Of a stretch of 42,330 nt of DNA, positions 7,879-18,369 are shown piece after piece. Every line of letters begins with the position of its first letter. Position 1 is the first letter of the stretch. Source of the stretch: Verrucomicrobiota bacterium (GTDB lineage: Bacteria; Verrucomicrobiota; Verrucomicrobiia; Limisphaerales; CAIMTB01). Under the pieces are notes generated by a model. The model was given only the letters and a program-made list of their open reading frames with translations. It was not told where the DNA came from and did no database searches. The stretch covers positions 1 to 42,330 of the forward strand of contig CAUJJW010000033.1 of assembly GCA_963205105.1 (NCBI GenBank), written 5' to 3'. Position numbers and translations under genes: made by a program.

Positions 7879-10800
7879 TCATTGGCCGGCGTAGCTGTAC
7901 ACCATCATCAGCAGCCGGATGTCGCGGATCGACTGGATGAACCGGTCGATGCCCTGGTCGGGGTCGTTGAGCAGAGTTCCGCCGGGGATGATAAGCATCC
8001 ACTCGGTGTTCCACACGCTCCGCGCCACCAACCGTGTGCTGGAGGTCATCTCCTGCTCATCGAGGTCCCCGGAATCGCTGAAGGCTCGCAGCGCAGCGAA
8101 GCGACGGGGCTGCCCGTAGCTCTCGCTCAGGCTGTCCTGGGAGGCGACCCAGCGATTCTGAGTGAAATCGCTGGAGCCGATGGCAAACGGCACCGGAACC
8201 GCCTGGTCCAGGACCCGCCACTGGCGGGTGGCCATTTCGCTGCCCGTCGGCGCCCGCAGGACGTCAAGTCCGACCGGCACCAGGTAGACGCGTGGCGTCC
8301 GGGAGAGCCCCGTGTCGTCGTAGCCCGGGAAGGCGACGCCGACGGCATTGATCTTGGTGGAGAAGAACGTCGGATCGAAGGCGTTGTCACCCCCCGAGAG
8401 CGGCCGCCCGAAATAGTTCAGCCCGAATTGAACCGTGGTGGGGAACCGCAGGACCAGCGCGGGCTGCGGGCCGGCCGACTCCGGCGCGAACGGCCGGCAG
8501 TACCGGCGGAACTCGGGAATCGACCAGATGTCCTCCACCACACGGCTTTCCAACAGCCGGCGCCAGGTTTCATCGCTGGAATCATCGAGCCGGGAGGGAT
8601 CGTCGTCGCGCAACCGGAACAGCTCGTGACGCAGCGAAAAACGGCCGGATTCAAGTTGTGGATTATTGAGCCCAAACTGGGGTTCAATGATCTCCCAGTT
8701 CTGGATCATGCGACCTTGAATGTCGGCCAGGCCGCTGTGACCGGGGATGGGCTCCCCGTCGATCAGCACCCCGAGTTGGCGCTGACGGATGATCTGGTCG
8801 AAGAAGCGCGAGGCGGCGCGGCGATCCTCGCCCAGGAAGTTCGACTCAAAATCGTAGGCGGTCGCGCAAAGGTACACATAGCGCGCGGCGAGATCGAACG
8901 TGGCACGGTACTTTTGCAGCGCCTCGTTGCGGAAAATGCGGAACGCCATGTCGCGGTACCGGTACTCGGTGGTCTGGGCCGCAGCTTTCTTGCGGAAGAC
9001 CACGAGGGAATCGAGCACCCGTTGGCCCTCGGCCAGCGTGGACAGGTAACGACCGTAGGCCTGGCGAAGCGCCTCCTCCTGCTGAAACACTTCGAGGCGA
9101 AGGTTGATCTCGTTCAGGACCTGGGTCTCCAGCTCCTTGACCTGCTGGAGAACCTCGTAGCGGTTGTCGAGGACCATCAGCTCGATCTCGCTGTTCATCG
9201 CGACCTCCTCCTTGCTCAGTTCGAGGCCCGTCTGGGTCAGCTCGAGGACATCACCCGTGACATCCAACGCAGATGCGCCGATTTTGGCCCCAAGTTTGAT
9301 AATGCCACGCGCCGGAGCCGTAACGTCGACGGCCACACCGATGACCTTGGGAAGACTCTCGGTGGTGATTTCGGAGAGTGAGTTGACCTCCGCGCTCAGC
9401 CGCTTGACCGTCAATTCCACCGCCTTGGCAACTCCCAGAGCCGCATTGGCACCCACGATCTGGTTCCGCGTGGTATTGACGAGTGTGAGTTTCTCGGCGT
9501 CGACATCGAATCGTGCTTTCAGCAGCGCCATCTTGTCGTTGATGTCGATCATCAGGCCGTCGTAGTTCTGGCCGGCAAACTTCAACCGTGCGGTAGCCTG
9601 GAGAACCTCCGAAAGGGCCTCCTGAAGCCGGCCCGGCGCCCGGCGCCTGCCCCACTCAGCCGGAGCCGAAAAGGCCCAGGGGCCTCCCTCGGACTGTGGG
9701 TACTGGATTTCGAGATATCCCGGGTCAGTGGCTTCCTGGTCGTACTCCGTGAAAAATTCCGCCTCCTCAGTCGGGAAGTGGGAACGACCGAGCAGACCGA
9801 CATCCACGTCGGCGAAGAAGGTCGCGAAGTCGGTGGACGGAGGCACCGTCTCCCCCGTGATCTCGGCGACCGGAACGTACATGTAATGGTACAGATCCGG
9901 ACCGTCGTATCCGGAAGGGTAGGTCTTTCCGGGCCCGATATCGCCGCCGTGGGGATAGCCAAAGATTTCGATCAGCTGGTTGCGGAAGTTGGTCTCCTCA
10001 TCCCGGGCGTTGGTGGTGAAGGCATCCACGCTGTCCTGGTTCTCGCGAAGATTGCGACGCTGGGCATTGGCTTCATCCCAGATGCGCTGGGCGTTCTTCA
10101 GCGCCTTGATCGCGCGCTCGTTCAGTTGCTCGAAATGGGCCAATCCCTGCACCGCCTGGCGACCAATGGCGGCGGTCGAACCCACCGCAAGGAAGGTGGG
10201 GTCGAGGTCGAAGACCATGGCGCCCTTGGCGAGACCGAGCGGGTTCAACCCAACGTCCGCCTTGTCCATCGTCGCCTGAATCTCGTCGTACTGCGCGATG
10301 ATCTCGTCGATGTCCGTGACCGTGGTGCGGTCAATGCGGCGGATGCCTTTGGCCTCGGGGTCGCTGTTGACACTAGGGAGCACGGTGTTGGCGGTGAGCC
10401 AGTCGAAGTACGCCCCCTGCCCCACACGCGAAGCCCAATCGGCCACCCCCCACGCCCGGTCCGTGTCCGGGTCACGGTAGCCCTGCCATTGGCCATCGGG
10501 ATCGTCGACATAGTTCTCGCGGTAGGTGAGGTCGACAATCTCCCGACCTGCCTTGGCACGGGCGGAGGCAGCCTGCGCAAACTTCCGTTCGTCCAGGAAG
10601 TCCACTTCGACCGCCACGCCGGCGACGAGCACGTTCTCGGAGCGCGGCACCCAGGTGAATTGGGGATGCCTCAAGAGATCGTAGTAGCTCTTGATGGCGG
10701 TCAGGTAGTGGCCCCAGGCATCGCCGTGTCCCTGGGGGTACAGACGGCGGGCGTCCGTCTCATTAATGAACCCGTCGAAGTTCTGGTCTCCGATATTGTA

Positions 10801-13800
10801 ACTCTGCTGATAAGCCACCTCGCCCTCGCCAAGGGTGAAGTTCCAGAACAGGCGATTGTAAACCGGACGGGCGCCGACGCCGGCGTTGGAATCGTCACGA
10901 CCTCGCAGGAGTGCCAGTTCCTCAGCCAGGAGGGAGTCCAGTTGGTTTTGGAAGGTGAAGATGGAGGTGGACAGGGCCTGGTAGGGTTCCGAGGCGGATG
11001 TGAATCCGATGGTGGGATCCTGGGCATCGGCGTAGGCCTCGTTCCCAAGCAGCATGTACAAGTCCGCGATCCGGGATGCGGCTAGCAGCAGCGCGTTGTT
11101 GGCCGGGTTGAAATCCACCGCAGGCGTACCCTCGATACTGAGGCTCTTGCCGCGCCGAAGCACCGTGGTGTACGCCTCGATCAGCCCCAGACTGTTCAGG
11201 TTGTCCCCGTCCGGATTGAAGGCGATGTCGCCCTCGAACCGTTCACCGGCCTGAAGCACCATGCTGGCGTAGGTGGCGGAGGCGTTGGCGTGGAAGTCCG
11301 CGGTCCGCGCATCGAACGGGTTCAGACCCCGGATCACCCGCTTGATCCATCCCTCGGCGAATTGGGCGCGCGGAATGGCGCCGCCAGAAGGATCCCCGAT
11401 CCAGCCGGACCAGGGTGTCGAGCCGTGGATGTTGAAACCGCGGTACCGGCAGACAAACCAGTTGTCGCCGAGGGAAAGGAGTCCGGACTGGGCAGGAGTC
11501 CCGATGGTGACGTCGTTCACCCCGTGGCCCGAAGCAGGCTCGAAGGCCGTGAACGCGATCCAGCCGCGGGTATCCGTGATCGCTCCGGCGGCGTTCACCC
11601 GCGGGAGATCCGTCGGATCGGTCCCGGCATTGTCCGGTTTGTAATACCACTCGAACTCCAGCGGGTCGGGATCCCCACCGAAATCGCTGCTGTGCCGCAT
11701 GGTCAGGCGTTGATCGAAGACGTTACCCGGATAGAGGACCTTCAGGTCACCCTGGAACGGACCGTCGTCGACCCGGATGATGTGCAGCTTGATCACGAAA
11801 CCCGCCAGGCTCGCGGAGTTGTTCTCGGCAAGGACGACATATCGCGGCGGGATGCCCGTCGGGGCGGTGGAATCCACCAGAACCGCACCGCCCACCGCGG
11901 TCGCATCGACGTGGCTTGGACTGCTGTCGGTGCAGTCATTCGCCCGGTAGTAGCGAATCAGCCCATCCTCGTGGCCTGTGAGCGCTTTCACGCTGTCTCG
12001 TGCCAGCACAAAGGCTGACCGCGCATGATTCCATAGCCGGACTTCGTCGAGTTCCCCATGAAACGCTTCGGACCCACCCGCTCCGGCGCGGCGGCCAATC
12101 AACAGTTCGCCAGCAGCACGAAGCACTCCCGCGCTCGTGTCGTTCGCCAGGAGGGTGCCGTCGCGGAAGATCGCCTGTTCCAGGGTCGCCGCGTTGAATG
12201 TCACCGCCCAGTGATGCCATTCGAGATCCGCCACCGTGTCCGGCGTGGTGAGCACGTAGGTCGTGTCAGCAGCGCTGAACCGGAACTCAAAGCGACCAAT
12301 GTCGTCGAAGCCCACAATCAACTGGCCGTCAGGATCGGATGTGCCCAGTCCGGCAATGCTATTGGCCGTGTCGACCGATTCCGCTCGTGCCCAGAATTCG
12401 AGCGTGAAGGAGGAGCCGTCGAGATTGACGGCACCGGCATTCAGATGACCGCCCGCGCCATCGAACGAGAAAGCCTTGAGCGGCCGTGGTTCCGCGGACG
12501 GAACGTCCCCGATGGCCGCAGTCAGCGCCTTGGGCAGGCTTCCCAACGTCTCCGGGATAATGGTTCCGAGTTCGTTGGTGGTCAGACCCAGCCGCAGTCC
12601 GGGGGCTGCGTTGGTGATCGCATCGTATCCATCGGCGAAGCTGTCCGGTTCACCGTCCCCGGGAGTGTGGTCGATCTGATTGGGATTCCGCGTGCGATCG
12701 TAGAGGGCGTCGACCACAGCTGCCCATTGCGTGTCATCGGGAGCCAGTTCCTTGATGATATCGCGTTCGCGGGAAAACAGGACGTTGGGAAGAACCAGGG
12801 GTTCGCCGGCCGAGTCGTTATTGAGCACCCCCGTGAACTGCAGCCAGCGGTTGCTGGGATCATACGTCAGACGGGTCTGGAGGCTGGGAGGCAGGTCATC
12901 GAAGTACTCCTTGCCGCCGCGGGCCGAGCGCTTGATGGCGGTCGGTATGACCTCCGACTCGCCGAGCGCGTACGTGCGGGTGGAGAATGGATCGTACAGA
13001 CGGGCGAGGGTCTGCACCGGCGTGGTGGAACCTGCTTCAAGCGGATTCCAGGCAGGCGAGAGATCGTCATACACAAACTCCACACTGGCCATGTTCCGGA
13101 TGTCGGGGAGTCCGTTCTTGGGTTCGATCAGTGTTTCGCCAATTTGCAGCACCGGCGCGTCCGGCCAGACGATGCGATAGGTGACATCCATGGACGTGCC
13201 TTCTTCTCCTGCCGTCGCATTGGCACCTCCGAGCTCTCCGTCCTCACGCCGGTCCATCCACGCGACGCACCCTCCGATGGGCGCATCCGGCAAGCCGTCG
13301 AGGTTCAGGTCGAAAAAGAACCCGGGTTGAAGAGGATAGGACCACTGGACGACGACGTTGGTCGCTTCGCCGAAGGCGCCGGCGGCGCGTGCATAGAGTC
13401 GCCCCTGCCAGTCCTCCCAGTAGGGACCGGAGACACCCTGGGAATCGGTACACAGTGGCAGGATGCTGAGCGGGTAAGGCGGGGCGATTTCGTTGCCCGC
13501 AGTTCCGCTGAAGATGAAGAAATACGGGTCCTCCTCACCCACCACCTTGTAGGGCTGTATGCGCCATTGGCCGGTGGTGCGATCGCGGAATTTCAGCAGC
13601 GCATAGGGTTCGGAGGCCGGGGTGACGACCGCTGCGTTGAGATCGAAGCGAAGGGCAAAGAGCGCGAGCCCTCCCCCGCCGTTGGAAGGCAGCACCAGCG
13701 CGTGTTCCTCGTTCGGGTTGTACCCCGGCAGGGCTGGATCGGGCTGGTGATAGGCCCTGGGACTCACCCAGTCCGCCGGAAACGCCCCGGAACCCGTGCC

Positions 13801-16800
13801 GCTGGCAATGATGATCTTCGCGACCTCGTCGTCGGACGGCCAGGAGACGCTGTAGCGGACCGGCACACTCGCCCAGGCGACACCGATCCGGCTGAGCCGG
13901 TACCACACCACGACGAGATCATCGTCGGAGCCTTCGGAATCGAGGTTCACCGGAATGATGGAACCACGGCGGAGCGCACGATCATGGGCCCGGTCCTCTC
14001 CCACGCCGTCGTAGAAGCAGAGCGGATGATAAACCCACCCCTGTTTGTTGAGATAATCGGTGTGTCCCGAATCACCCTGCGACGGAGGATCGGTCAGCGT
14101 CTGCCCCACCACCGCGGTGCGCTCGCGGAGAAATGCAGCGTCGTTCCAGGTCACGCTGCGAACGACCTCAAAGTAAGGGCGCTGCTGCACGGGGTTGGGC
14201 GAACCCCCATCCGTCTTGAGATAGTAGGCCACCGAAAAGCCCGGCCGGATGCTGTTGAAGGTCTTTGAGGTGGGGTCGACGGCAACCGCACCTGCCGTGG
14301 TGTCGAAAAGAATGCTCTGGAACGAGTAGTCGAACGGAACGCCGCGAGGTTCGATCTCCACCGGCGAGGAAGTCACATGAATCACCGGGTCTTTGGGCCA
14401 GACACTGATCCCTTCCACATCGATGCGATCCGAATTGACTTGGATATCCGAGCCCGAGCCGCTGGTCAGGTCGAGCGAGGTGAACCACCGGAGCCGGGCG
14501 GCAACGGGGCGGATGGCGTAAAGCCGCTTCTCAAACTCGCTCCAAAAGAAAGCGTTCTGCGCCGTGTCACCATCATCGCCTCGAATCAACTCGATCTCAG
14601 GCAGCCTGGCGACGGCGCCTTCCGGGATGGGGATCTGCCGGCCGATGACCCAGGCCGGAACAGCCATGTACGCGCGATCGTTGCCGTCTCGGCGCGCGGT
14701 GCCGACGATCACGCCGCGACTGTTGATGGACCGCGCATCGATCAATTCCCAACCCTGGCGCGCGAGGGAGAAGGAACCGGAAGTCAGATCCGGGAGGATT
14801 TCACCATCGTGGATCAGTTCGTTCAGGTCACGCATCTGCCCCGAGGTGCTCAGGAAGGCCCGCCGCACCGTGGCTCGATCGGCCTCTCCAACCACCTGGC
14901 CAAAGGCATTGATGGCCCAACCCACCGAATAGGTGCCATTGGAAAGCACCCCCAGATCACGCAGGGCGCCATTCTCCTGAATGAATGCCCGTCTTGGGCT
15001 GTTGAGACTGGCGTTGGGCGCCGAGAAACCCGTGATCAGACCGTCATCATTGATTGAATGAGCCCGCGCATGGTCATGTCCGGGAAGCGGTCCGACGGCG
15101 ACCAGGGAACCGCCATCCCAATAAAAGCCGCGGGCCTTGCCCGTGGCGTCCTGGCTGTAACCCACTGTCCTGCCAGAAGCATTGATCCCCAGAGCCTCGG
15201 AGGCAGCCGTGAAACCAGCCAGCGTACCCAGATTGATCATCGGGTTCGAGCTGGAGGCCGGGAGGAAGAAAGCTCGCCGCAGGCTGCCGGAGGCAAAGGA
15301 ACCCACGACATCACCCGCCAGGTTAATGTCGTAACCGACGCTGTCCGCGCCGGAAATCCGGGTCGCCAATCCGGTCACCGCATTCTCTCTCCAGACAAAC
15401 GCCTCACGAATACCGCCAGCCGTGGCCCGGCGAAAACCGGTGATCCCATTCGAGGCGTTGATGCCGTAGGCGGTCCCCTGCACCGCGCCGAGGAGATCGT
15501 CTGGGATACGGGTGCCGGTCAGGCCCCGATAGAGGAGGGCATGGGCATCATCGGCGCCACTGCGCGCAAGACCCACCGCCCAGCCAGCGTCGCTGATATC
15601 GAGACCAGAACTCTTGTTCAGAGTTCCCAGCGCCCCGAGATCCACCAGCGCATAGGCAGGTTTCGGATCCACTCGCAGCCGGAACTGGATGGTGACGAAG
15701 CCTGAGGGCACCGCCGAGTCAGTCACCGTCACCGAGAGGGTCATCGTTCCCACTTCTCCCGCCGCGGGAGTGAGGGTGAGCGTGCGATTCGCGCCCGTTC
15801 CTCCGAAGACAATTCCCGAAGGCGGAACCAGACGGGTGTCACTGGACAACGCGTTGACCACGAGGTTGGCCGCGGGCGTTTCTTCGTCGCCGATGATGAA
15901 GGGGATGGCCTCGGTGCTCGTGCCCTCCTCGATCACCCGGTTGGCGATGGGAGTGATGGTCGGGTTGTCATTCACGTCCTCCACAACGATGGGCACCGTC
16001 ACCAAGGCGGACTGGCTGTTGCCGCCATCCCTCAATCGAAAGGTGAACTGATCGGGTCCGTTGTAGGCCGCAGCCGGGGTGTAAATCAGCGGATTTCGGG
16101 AGGCATCCGCCCAGTTGTCGGAGAAGCCAGCCCCTGCGGTCGTGACGCCTGATCGCAGCGTTCCATGGGCAGGAGGGGTCACAATGACGTAGGACAACGT
16201 GCCTCCGTTCTGACCCAGCGTGGTCTCCATGTCGAAGCCCTGCAGGTAGATCGGGGTGGCCGTCTCCTCCACCACCGAATAGAGAAACTCCGAATCCGGA
16301 TCGGCATCCCCACCTTCGCCACGCGGGGCGAAACGCGCCCCGCCAAACAGGGTGGCGTGAGTCAGTGTGCCGAGCGCCGCGCGATCGAACGCGGTGACCC
16401 CCTTCCCTTCCTCAAATGGCAGATAGACCAGCAACCCCGCCTCGCTGCCCCGCAGCGGCACCCGGCGTCGCGATTGGATTTCGCCGGGAAGCAAGGCGCG
16501 ATTCCACACGCGAACCTCATCCATGTAGCCGTAGAACGGTGTGTCGCTCCCGGAGAAGCGGGTGCCGAGATTCAGGTTGGGCGCCGCCATGTCGAAGCCC
16601 ACGGTCGACGTGGTCTGGCCCACTTTCACGCCATCGAAGTACACCGACAGCACCGTTCCGTCCCAGACCGCCGCGATGTGGGTCCAAACCCCGACCGGCA
16701 ACGGAACATCCGCGACTTGGGCGTCACGCCCCCACGCTCCGAACTGGATGGTGCCATCGGTGCGGAGAAGCCAGTGATGTCCTGTTCCAGCCGAACCGAG

Positions 16801-18309
16801 GTGGAGAATCCATTGGCGGAATGCGGGCACCACTTTCGGAAAGACCCACGCCTCAACGGTGTGCGGTGTGTTCCCAGGGGCGAGACCGGTGCTGTTGACA
16901 ACGGCCTGATCGTTAAAACCATCGAAGGCAAGCGCCGTCGGAGACCCTGCCACGGGGGTGTCATTCACCTCCCGGACGATGAACAGGAAGGCCTTCGTCG
17001 TCACACCCCCGCTCCCATCGGAAGCCGTGGCGGTGATGGTCGCAGACCCGAATTGCTCCGGCTGCGGGGTGAACGTCATGGTCCGACTCCCGCCCGTGCC
17101 ACTCACCACGATGCCCGAGTTCGAAATCAGGGAAGGATCAGACGAGGTGGCTGTCACCGTCACCGACGACAGACTGCTGTCCACGTCCGAGACGGTCACC
17201 GCGAGCGAGGCGGTGGAGTCCTCGAACATGGCAAAGGTGGGCACCGAGAGGGTGGGCGCGTCGTTCACTGGGGAAACAATCACCGTCAGAATGGACGAGA
17301 AGCTCTTGCCACCTTCGGAAGCGGTCACAGTGATGATGGCGCTGCCGGATTGGTTGGCGGCAGGCTGGAGCGTGAGCCGGAAATTTTGGACAGGCGACCC
17401 GGAGGTGAGTCGAGTGACCTGGATGTTCGCGGGCGAGTTCGGGAACAAGGTGGGATTGCTGGAGGTCGCCGTCACCACCGTTCCTGCGATGTTTTCACGA
17501 TCGGAGACTGAGAATTGGTACTGATTGACGGTGTCCTCGAGGACGAACACCAAGGGGATCAATCCCAGTATGAGAGGTGGCTCTTCGGTGACCTCCAGCA
17601 GGAGGGTCCGACTGGTGGACTGCCCTCCTTCCGTGGCGGTGATGGTGAGAGTGGTGGCGCCCACCGCGTTCAACACCGGTGTGACGCCAAGGCGGAAGGT
17701 GTTGGGTGATGCACCGCCGGTGATGCGGGTGACCGAAAGGTTCGCCCCACTGTTGGGAACCAGTCCGGTGTTGCTGGAACTCACCGTGACGGAGGTGCCG
17801 GCGATGTTCTCGATGTCCGCAACTTGAAAATCCACCGAGTAGCTCGAGGGCACCGACGAGGCCTTCTGGATGCTGGCGGATGCCGGCAGGTTCGAAATGA
17901 CGGGCGCGTCGTTGACCTGGAAGATGTTGATGCCGACCGTTTTGTTGTTCTGAACGCCGGCGCCGTCGTTGGCATTGACGATGAATGTCGTGCTCCCGGC
18001 CGCATTGGCTGCGGAGGAGAACGACACCCGATATTCGCGGCGCCAAGTGGGGAATTCGTAGAATTCCCGCACGAAGGTGACCGTGATGTTGCCGTTCGGG
18101 ACCAGGCCTGGATTGGCTGAAACCACACCGACATTCCGGTAGAGGCCCCAGGCATCCACCTTGAAGTTGAAGGTCCCGGAGGAGTCCTCGTTGATGGTGA
18201 CGCTCGACGGCAGGTCGTAGATCTGGGCATCCGCCTGAGGGGCCAGAAACAGGAGAGCCAGCAGCGGGACAGCCACCGCGAACCGATGAAGGAGGGACAG
18301 AATTCTCAT
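7879..18309 (-). CDS. giant secreted LamG/HAF/cadherin-like protein with a Tc-toxin A-like C-terminal region
   Basis: 3476 residues in one frame. The signal peptide ends at ~28 (LALLFLAPQADAQ). Approximate order: four Ig/cadherin-like domains (29-450, joints ending VNDAP); LamG domain 1 (455-660, with DEVRVWNRAL); two cadherin-like domains (690-885); HAF repeats (885-1210, such as DLGALG and GINASGRTVGYS); a long beta-rich part; LamG domain 2 (1943-2146, with DEVRLWNHAR); a dockerin-like loop near 2505 (DQNFDGFINETDA); and a mainly helical region from ~2680. Long amphipathic helices at ~2897-3150 flank a hydrophobic stretch (PARGIIKLGAKIGASALDV) and end in RATFDLAARYVYLCATAYDF. A beta-rich end (3283-3476) closes with SIRDIRLLMMVYSY. 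By eye this layout recalls TcA subunits of Tc toxins: coiled coil, then the TcB-binding domain. LamG, HAF and signal peptide are firm; the TcA link is an inference. It is the third gene of the operon. Confidence 0.9.
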   Translation of the reverse strand: MRILSLLHRFAVAVPLLALLFLAPQADAQIYDLPSSVTINEDSSGTFNFKVDAWGLYRNVGVVSANPGLVPNGNITVTFVREFYEFPTWRREYRVSFSSAANAAGSTTFIVNANDGAGVQNNKTVGINIFQVNDAPVISNLPASASIQKASSVPSSYSVDFQVADIENIAGTSVTVSSSNTGLVPNSGANLSVTRITGGASPNTFRLGVTPVLNAVGATTLTITATEGGQSTSRTLLLEVTEEPPLILGLIPLVFVLEDTVNQYQFSVSDRENIAGTVVTATSSNPTLFPNSPANIQVTRLTSGSPVQNFRLTLQPAANQSGSAIITVTASEGGKSFSSILTVIVSPVNDAPTLSVPTFAMFEDSTASLAVTVSDVDSSLSSVTVTATSSDPSLISNSGIVVSGTGGSRTMTFTPQPEQFGSATITATASDGSGGVTTKAFLFIVREVNDTPVAGSPTALAFDGFNDQAVVNSTGLAPGNTPHTVEAWVFPKVVPAFRQWILHLGSAGTGHHWLLRTDGTIQFGAWGRDAQVADVPLPVGVWTHIAAVWDGTVLSVYFDGVKVGQTTSTVGFDMAAPNLNLGTRFSGSDTPFYGYMDEVRVWNRALLPGEIQSRRRVPLRGSEAGLLVYLPFEEGKGVTAFDRAALGTLTHATLFGGARFAPRGEGGDADPDSEFLYSVVEETATPIYLQGFDMETTLGQNGGTLSYVIVTPPAHGTLRSGVTTAGAGFSDNWADASRNPLIYTPAAAYNGPDQFTFRLRDGGNSQSALVTVPIVVEDVNDNPTITPIANRVIEEGTSTEAIPFIIGDEETPAANLVVNALSSDTRLVPPSGIVFGGTGANRTLTLTPAAGEVGTMTLSVTVTDSAVPSGFVTIQFRLRVDPKPAYALVDLGALGTLNKSSGLDISDAGWAVGLARSGADDAHALLYRGLTGTRIPDDLLGAVQGTAYGINASNGITGFRRATAGGIREAFVWRENAVTGLATRISGADSVGYDINLAGDVVGSFASGSLRRAFFLPASSSNPMINLGTLAGFTAASEALGINASGRTVGYSQDATGKARGFYWDGGSLVAVGPLPGHDHARAHSINDDGLITGFSAPNASLNSPRRAFIQENGALRDLGVLSNGTYSVGWAINAFGQVVGEADRATVRRAFLSTSGQMRDLNELIHDGEILPDLTSGSFSLARQGWELIDARSINSRGVIVGTARRDGNDRAYMAVPAWVIGRQIPIPEGAVARLPEIELIRGDDGDTAQNAFFWSEFEKRLYAIRPVAARLRWFTSLDLTSGSGSDIQVNSDRIDVEGISVWPKDPVIHVTSSPVEIEPRGVPFDYSFQSILFDTTAGAVAVDPTSKTFNSIRPGFSVAYYLKTDGGSPNPVQQRPYFEVVRSVTWNDAAFLRERTAVVGQTLTDPPSQGDSGHTDYLNKQGWVYHPLCFYDGVGEDRAHDRALRRGSIIPVNLDSEGSDDDLVVVWYRLSRIGVAWASVPVRYSVSWPSDDEVAKIIIASGTGSGAFPADWVSPRAYHQPDPALPGYNPNEEHALVLPSNGGGGLALFALRFDLNAAVVTPASEPYALLKFRDRTTGQWRIQPYKVVGEEDPYFFIFSGTAGNEIAPPYPLSILPLCTDSQGVSGPYWEDWQGRLYARAAGAFGEATNVVVQWSYPLQPGFFFDLNLDGLPDAPIGGCVAWMDRREDGELGGANATAGEEGTSMDVTYRIVWPDAPVLQIGETLIEPKNGLPDIRNMASVEFVYDDLSPAWNPLEAGSTTPVQTLARLYDPFSTRTYALGESEVIPTAIKRSARGGKEYFDDLPPSLQTRLTYDPSNRWLQFTGVLNNDSAGEPLVLPNVLFSRERDIIKELAPDDTQWAAVVDALYDRTRNPNQIDHTPGDGEPDSFADGYDAITNAAPGLRLGLTTNELGTIIPETLGSLPKALTAAIGDVPSAEPRPLKAFSFDGAGGHLNAGAVNLDGSSFTLEFWARAESVDTANSIAGLGTSDPDGQLIVGFDDIGRFEFRFSAADTTYVLTTPDTVADLEWHHWAVTFNAATLEQAIFRDGTLLANDTSAGVLRAAGELLIGRRAGAGGSEAFHGELDEVRLWNHARSAFVLARDSVKALTGHEDGLIRYYRANDCTDSSPSHVDATAVGGAVLVDSTAPTGIPPRYVVLAENNSASLAGFVIKLHIIRVDDGPFQGDLKVLYPGNVFDQRLTMRHSSDFGGDPDPLEFEWYYKPDNAGTDPTDLPRVNAAGAITDTRGWIAFTAFEPASGHGVNDVTIGTPAQSGLLSLGDNWFVCRYRGFNIHGSTPWSGWIGDPSGGAIPRAQFAEGWIKRVIRGLNPFDARTADFHANASATYASMVLQAGERFEGDIAFNPDGDNLNSLGLIEAYTTVLRRGKSLSIEGTPAVDFNPANNALLLAASRIADLYMLLGNEAYADAQDPTIGFTSASEPYQALSTSIFTFQNQLDSLLAEELALLRGRDDSNAGVGARPVYNRLFWNFTLGEGEVAYQQSYNIGDQNFDGFINETDARRLYPQGHGDAWGHYLTAIKSYYDLLRHPQFTWVPRSENVLVAGVAVEVDFLDERKFAQAASARAKAGREIVDLTYRENYVDDPDGQWQGYRDPDTDRAWGVADWASRVGQGAYFDWLTANTVLPSVNSDPEAKGIRRIDRTTVTDIDEIIAQYDEIQATMDKADVGLNPLGLAKGAMVFDLDPTFLAVGSTAAIGRQAVQGLAHFEQLNERAIKALKNAQRIWDEANAQRRNLRENQDSVDAFTTNARDEETNFRNQLIEIFGYPHGGDIGPGKTYPSGYDGPDLYHYMYVPVAEITGETVPPSTDFATFFADVDVGLLGRSHFPTEEAEFFTEYDQEATDPGYLEIQYPQSEGGPWAFSAPAEWGRRRAPGRLQEALSEVLQATARLKFAGQNYDGLMIDINDKMALLKARFDVDAEKLTLVNTTRNQIVGANAALGVAKAVELTVKRLSAEVNSLSEITTESLPKVIGVAVDVTAPARGIIKLGAKIGASALDVTGDVLELTQTGLELSKEEVAMNSEIELMVLDNRYEVLQQVKELETQVLNEINLRLEVFQQEEALRQAYGRYLSTLAEGQRVLDSLVVFRKKAAAQTTEYRYRDMAFRIFRNEALQKYRATFDLAARYVYLCATAYDFESNFLGEDRRAASRFFDQIIRQRQLGVLIDGEPIPGHSGLADIQGRMIQNWEIIEPQFGLNNPQLESGRFSLRHELFRLRDDDPSRLDDSSDETWRRLLESRVVEDIWSIPEFRRYCRPFAPESAGPQPALVLRFPTTVQFGLNYFGRPLSGGDNAFDPTFFSTKINAVGVAFPGYDDTGLSRTPRVYLVPVGLDVLRAPTGSEMATRQWRVLDQAVPVPFAIGSSDFTQNRWVASQDSLSESYGQPRRFAALRAFSDSGDLDEQEMTSSTRLVARSVWNTEWMLIIPGGTLLNDPDQGIDRFIQSIRDIRLLMMVYSYAGQ

Positions 18310-18369
18310 GGGAGCGTCGGGTGAATGGGAAGGGAAACGGCGCCGGTTCGTGCTCGGTAGGATGGAGGA

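Noticed and set aside
12058..14268. 736-codon open frame on the plus strand
   Set aside because: It is antisense to the giant secreted protein, with no domain, signal peptide or start site. The same holds for other long plus-strand frames between 7882 and 17511.
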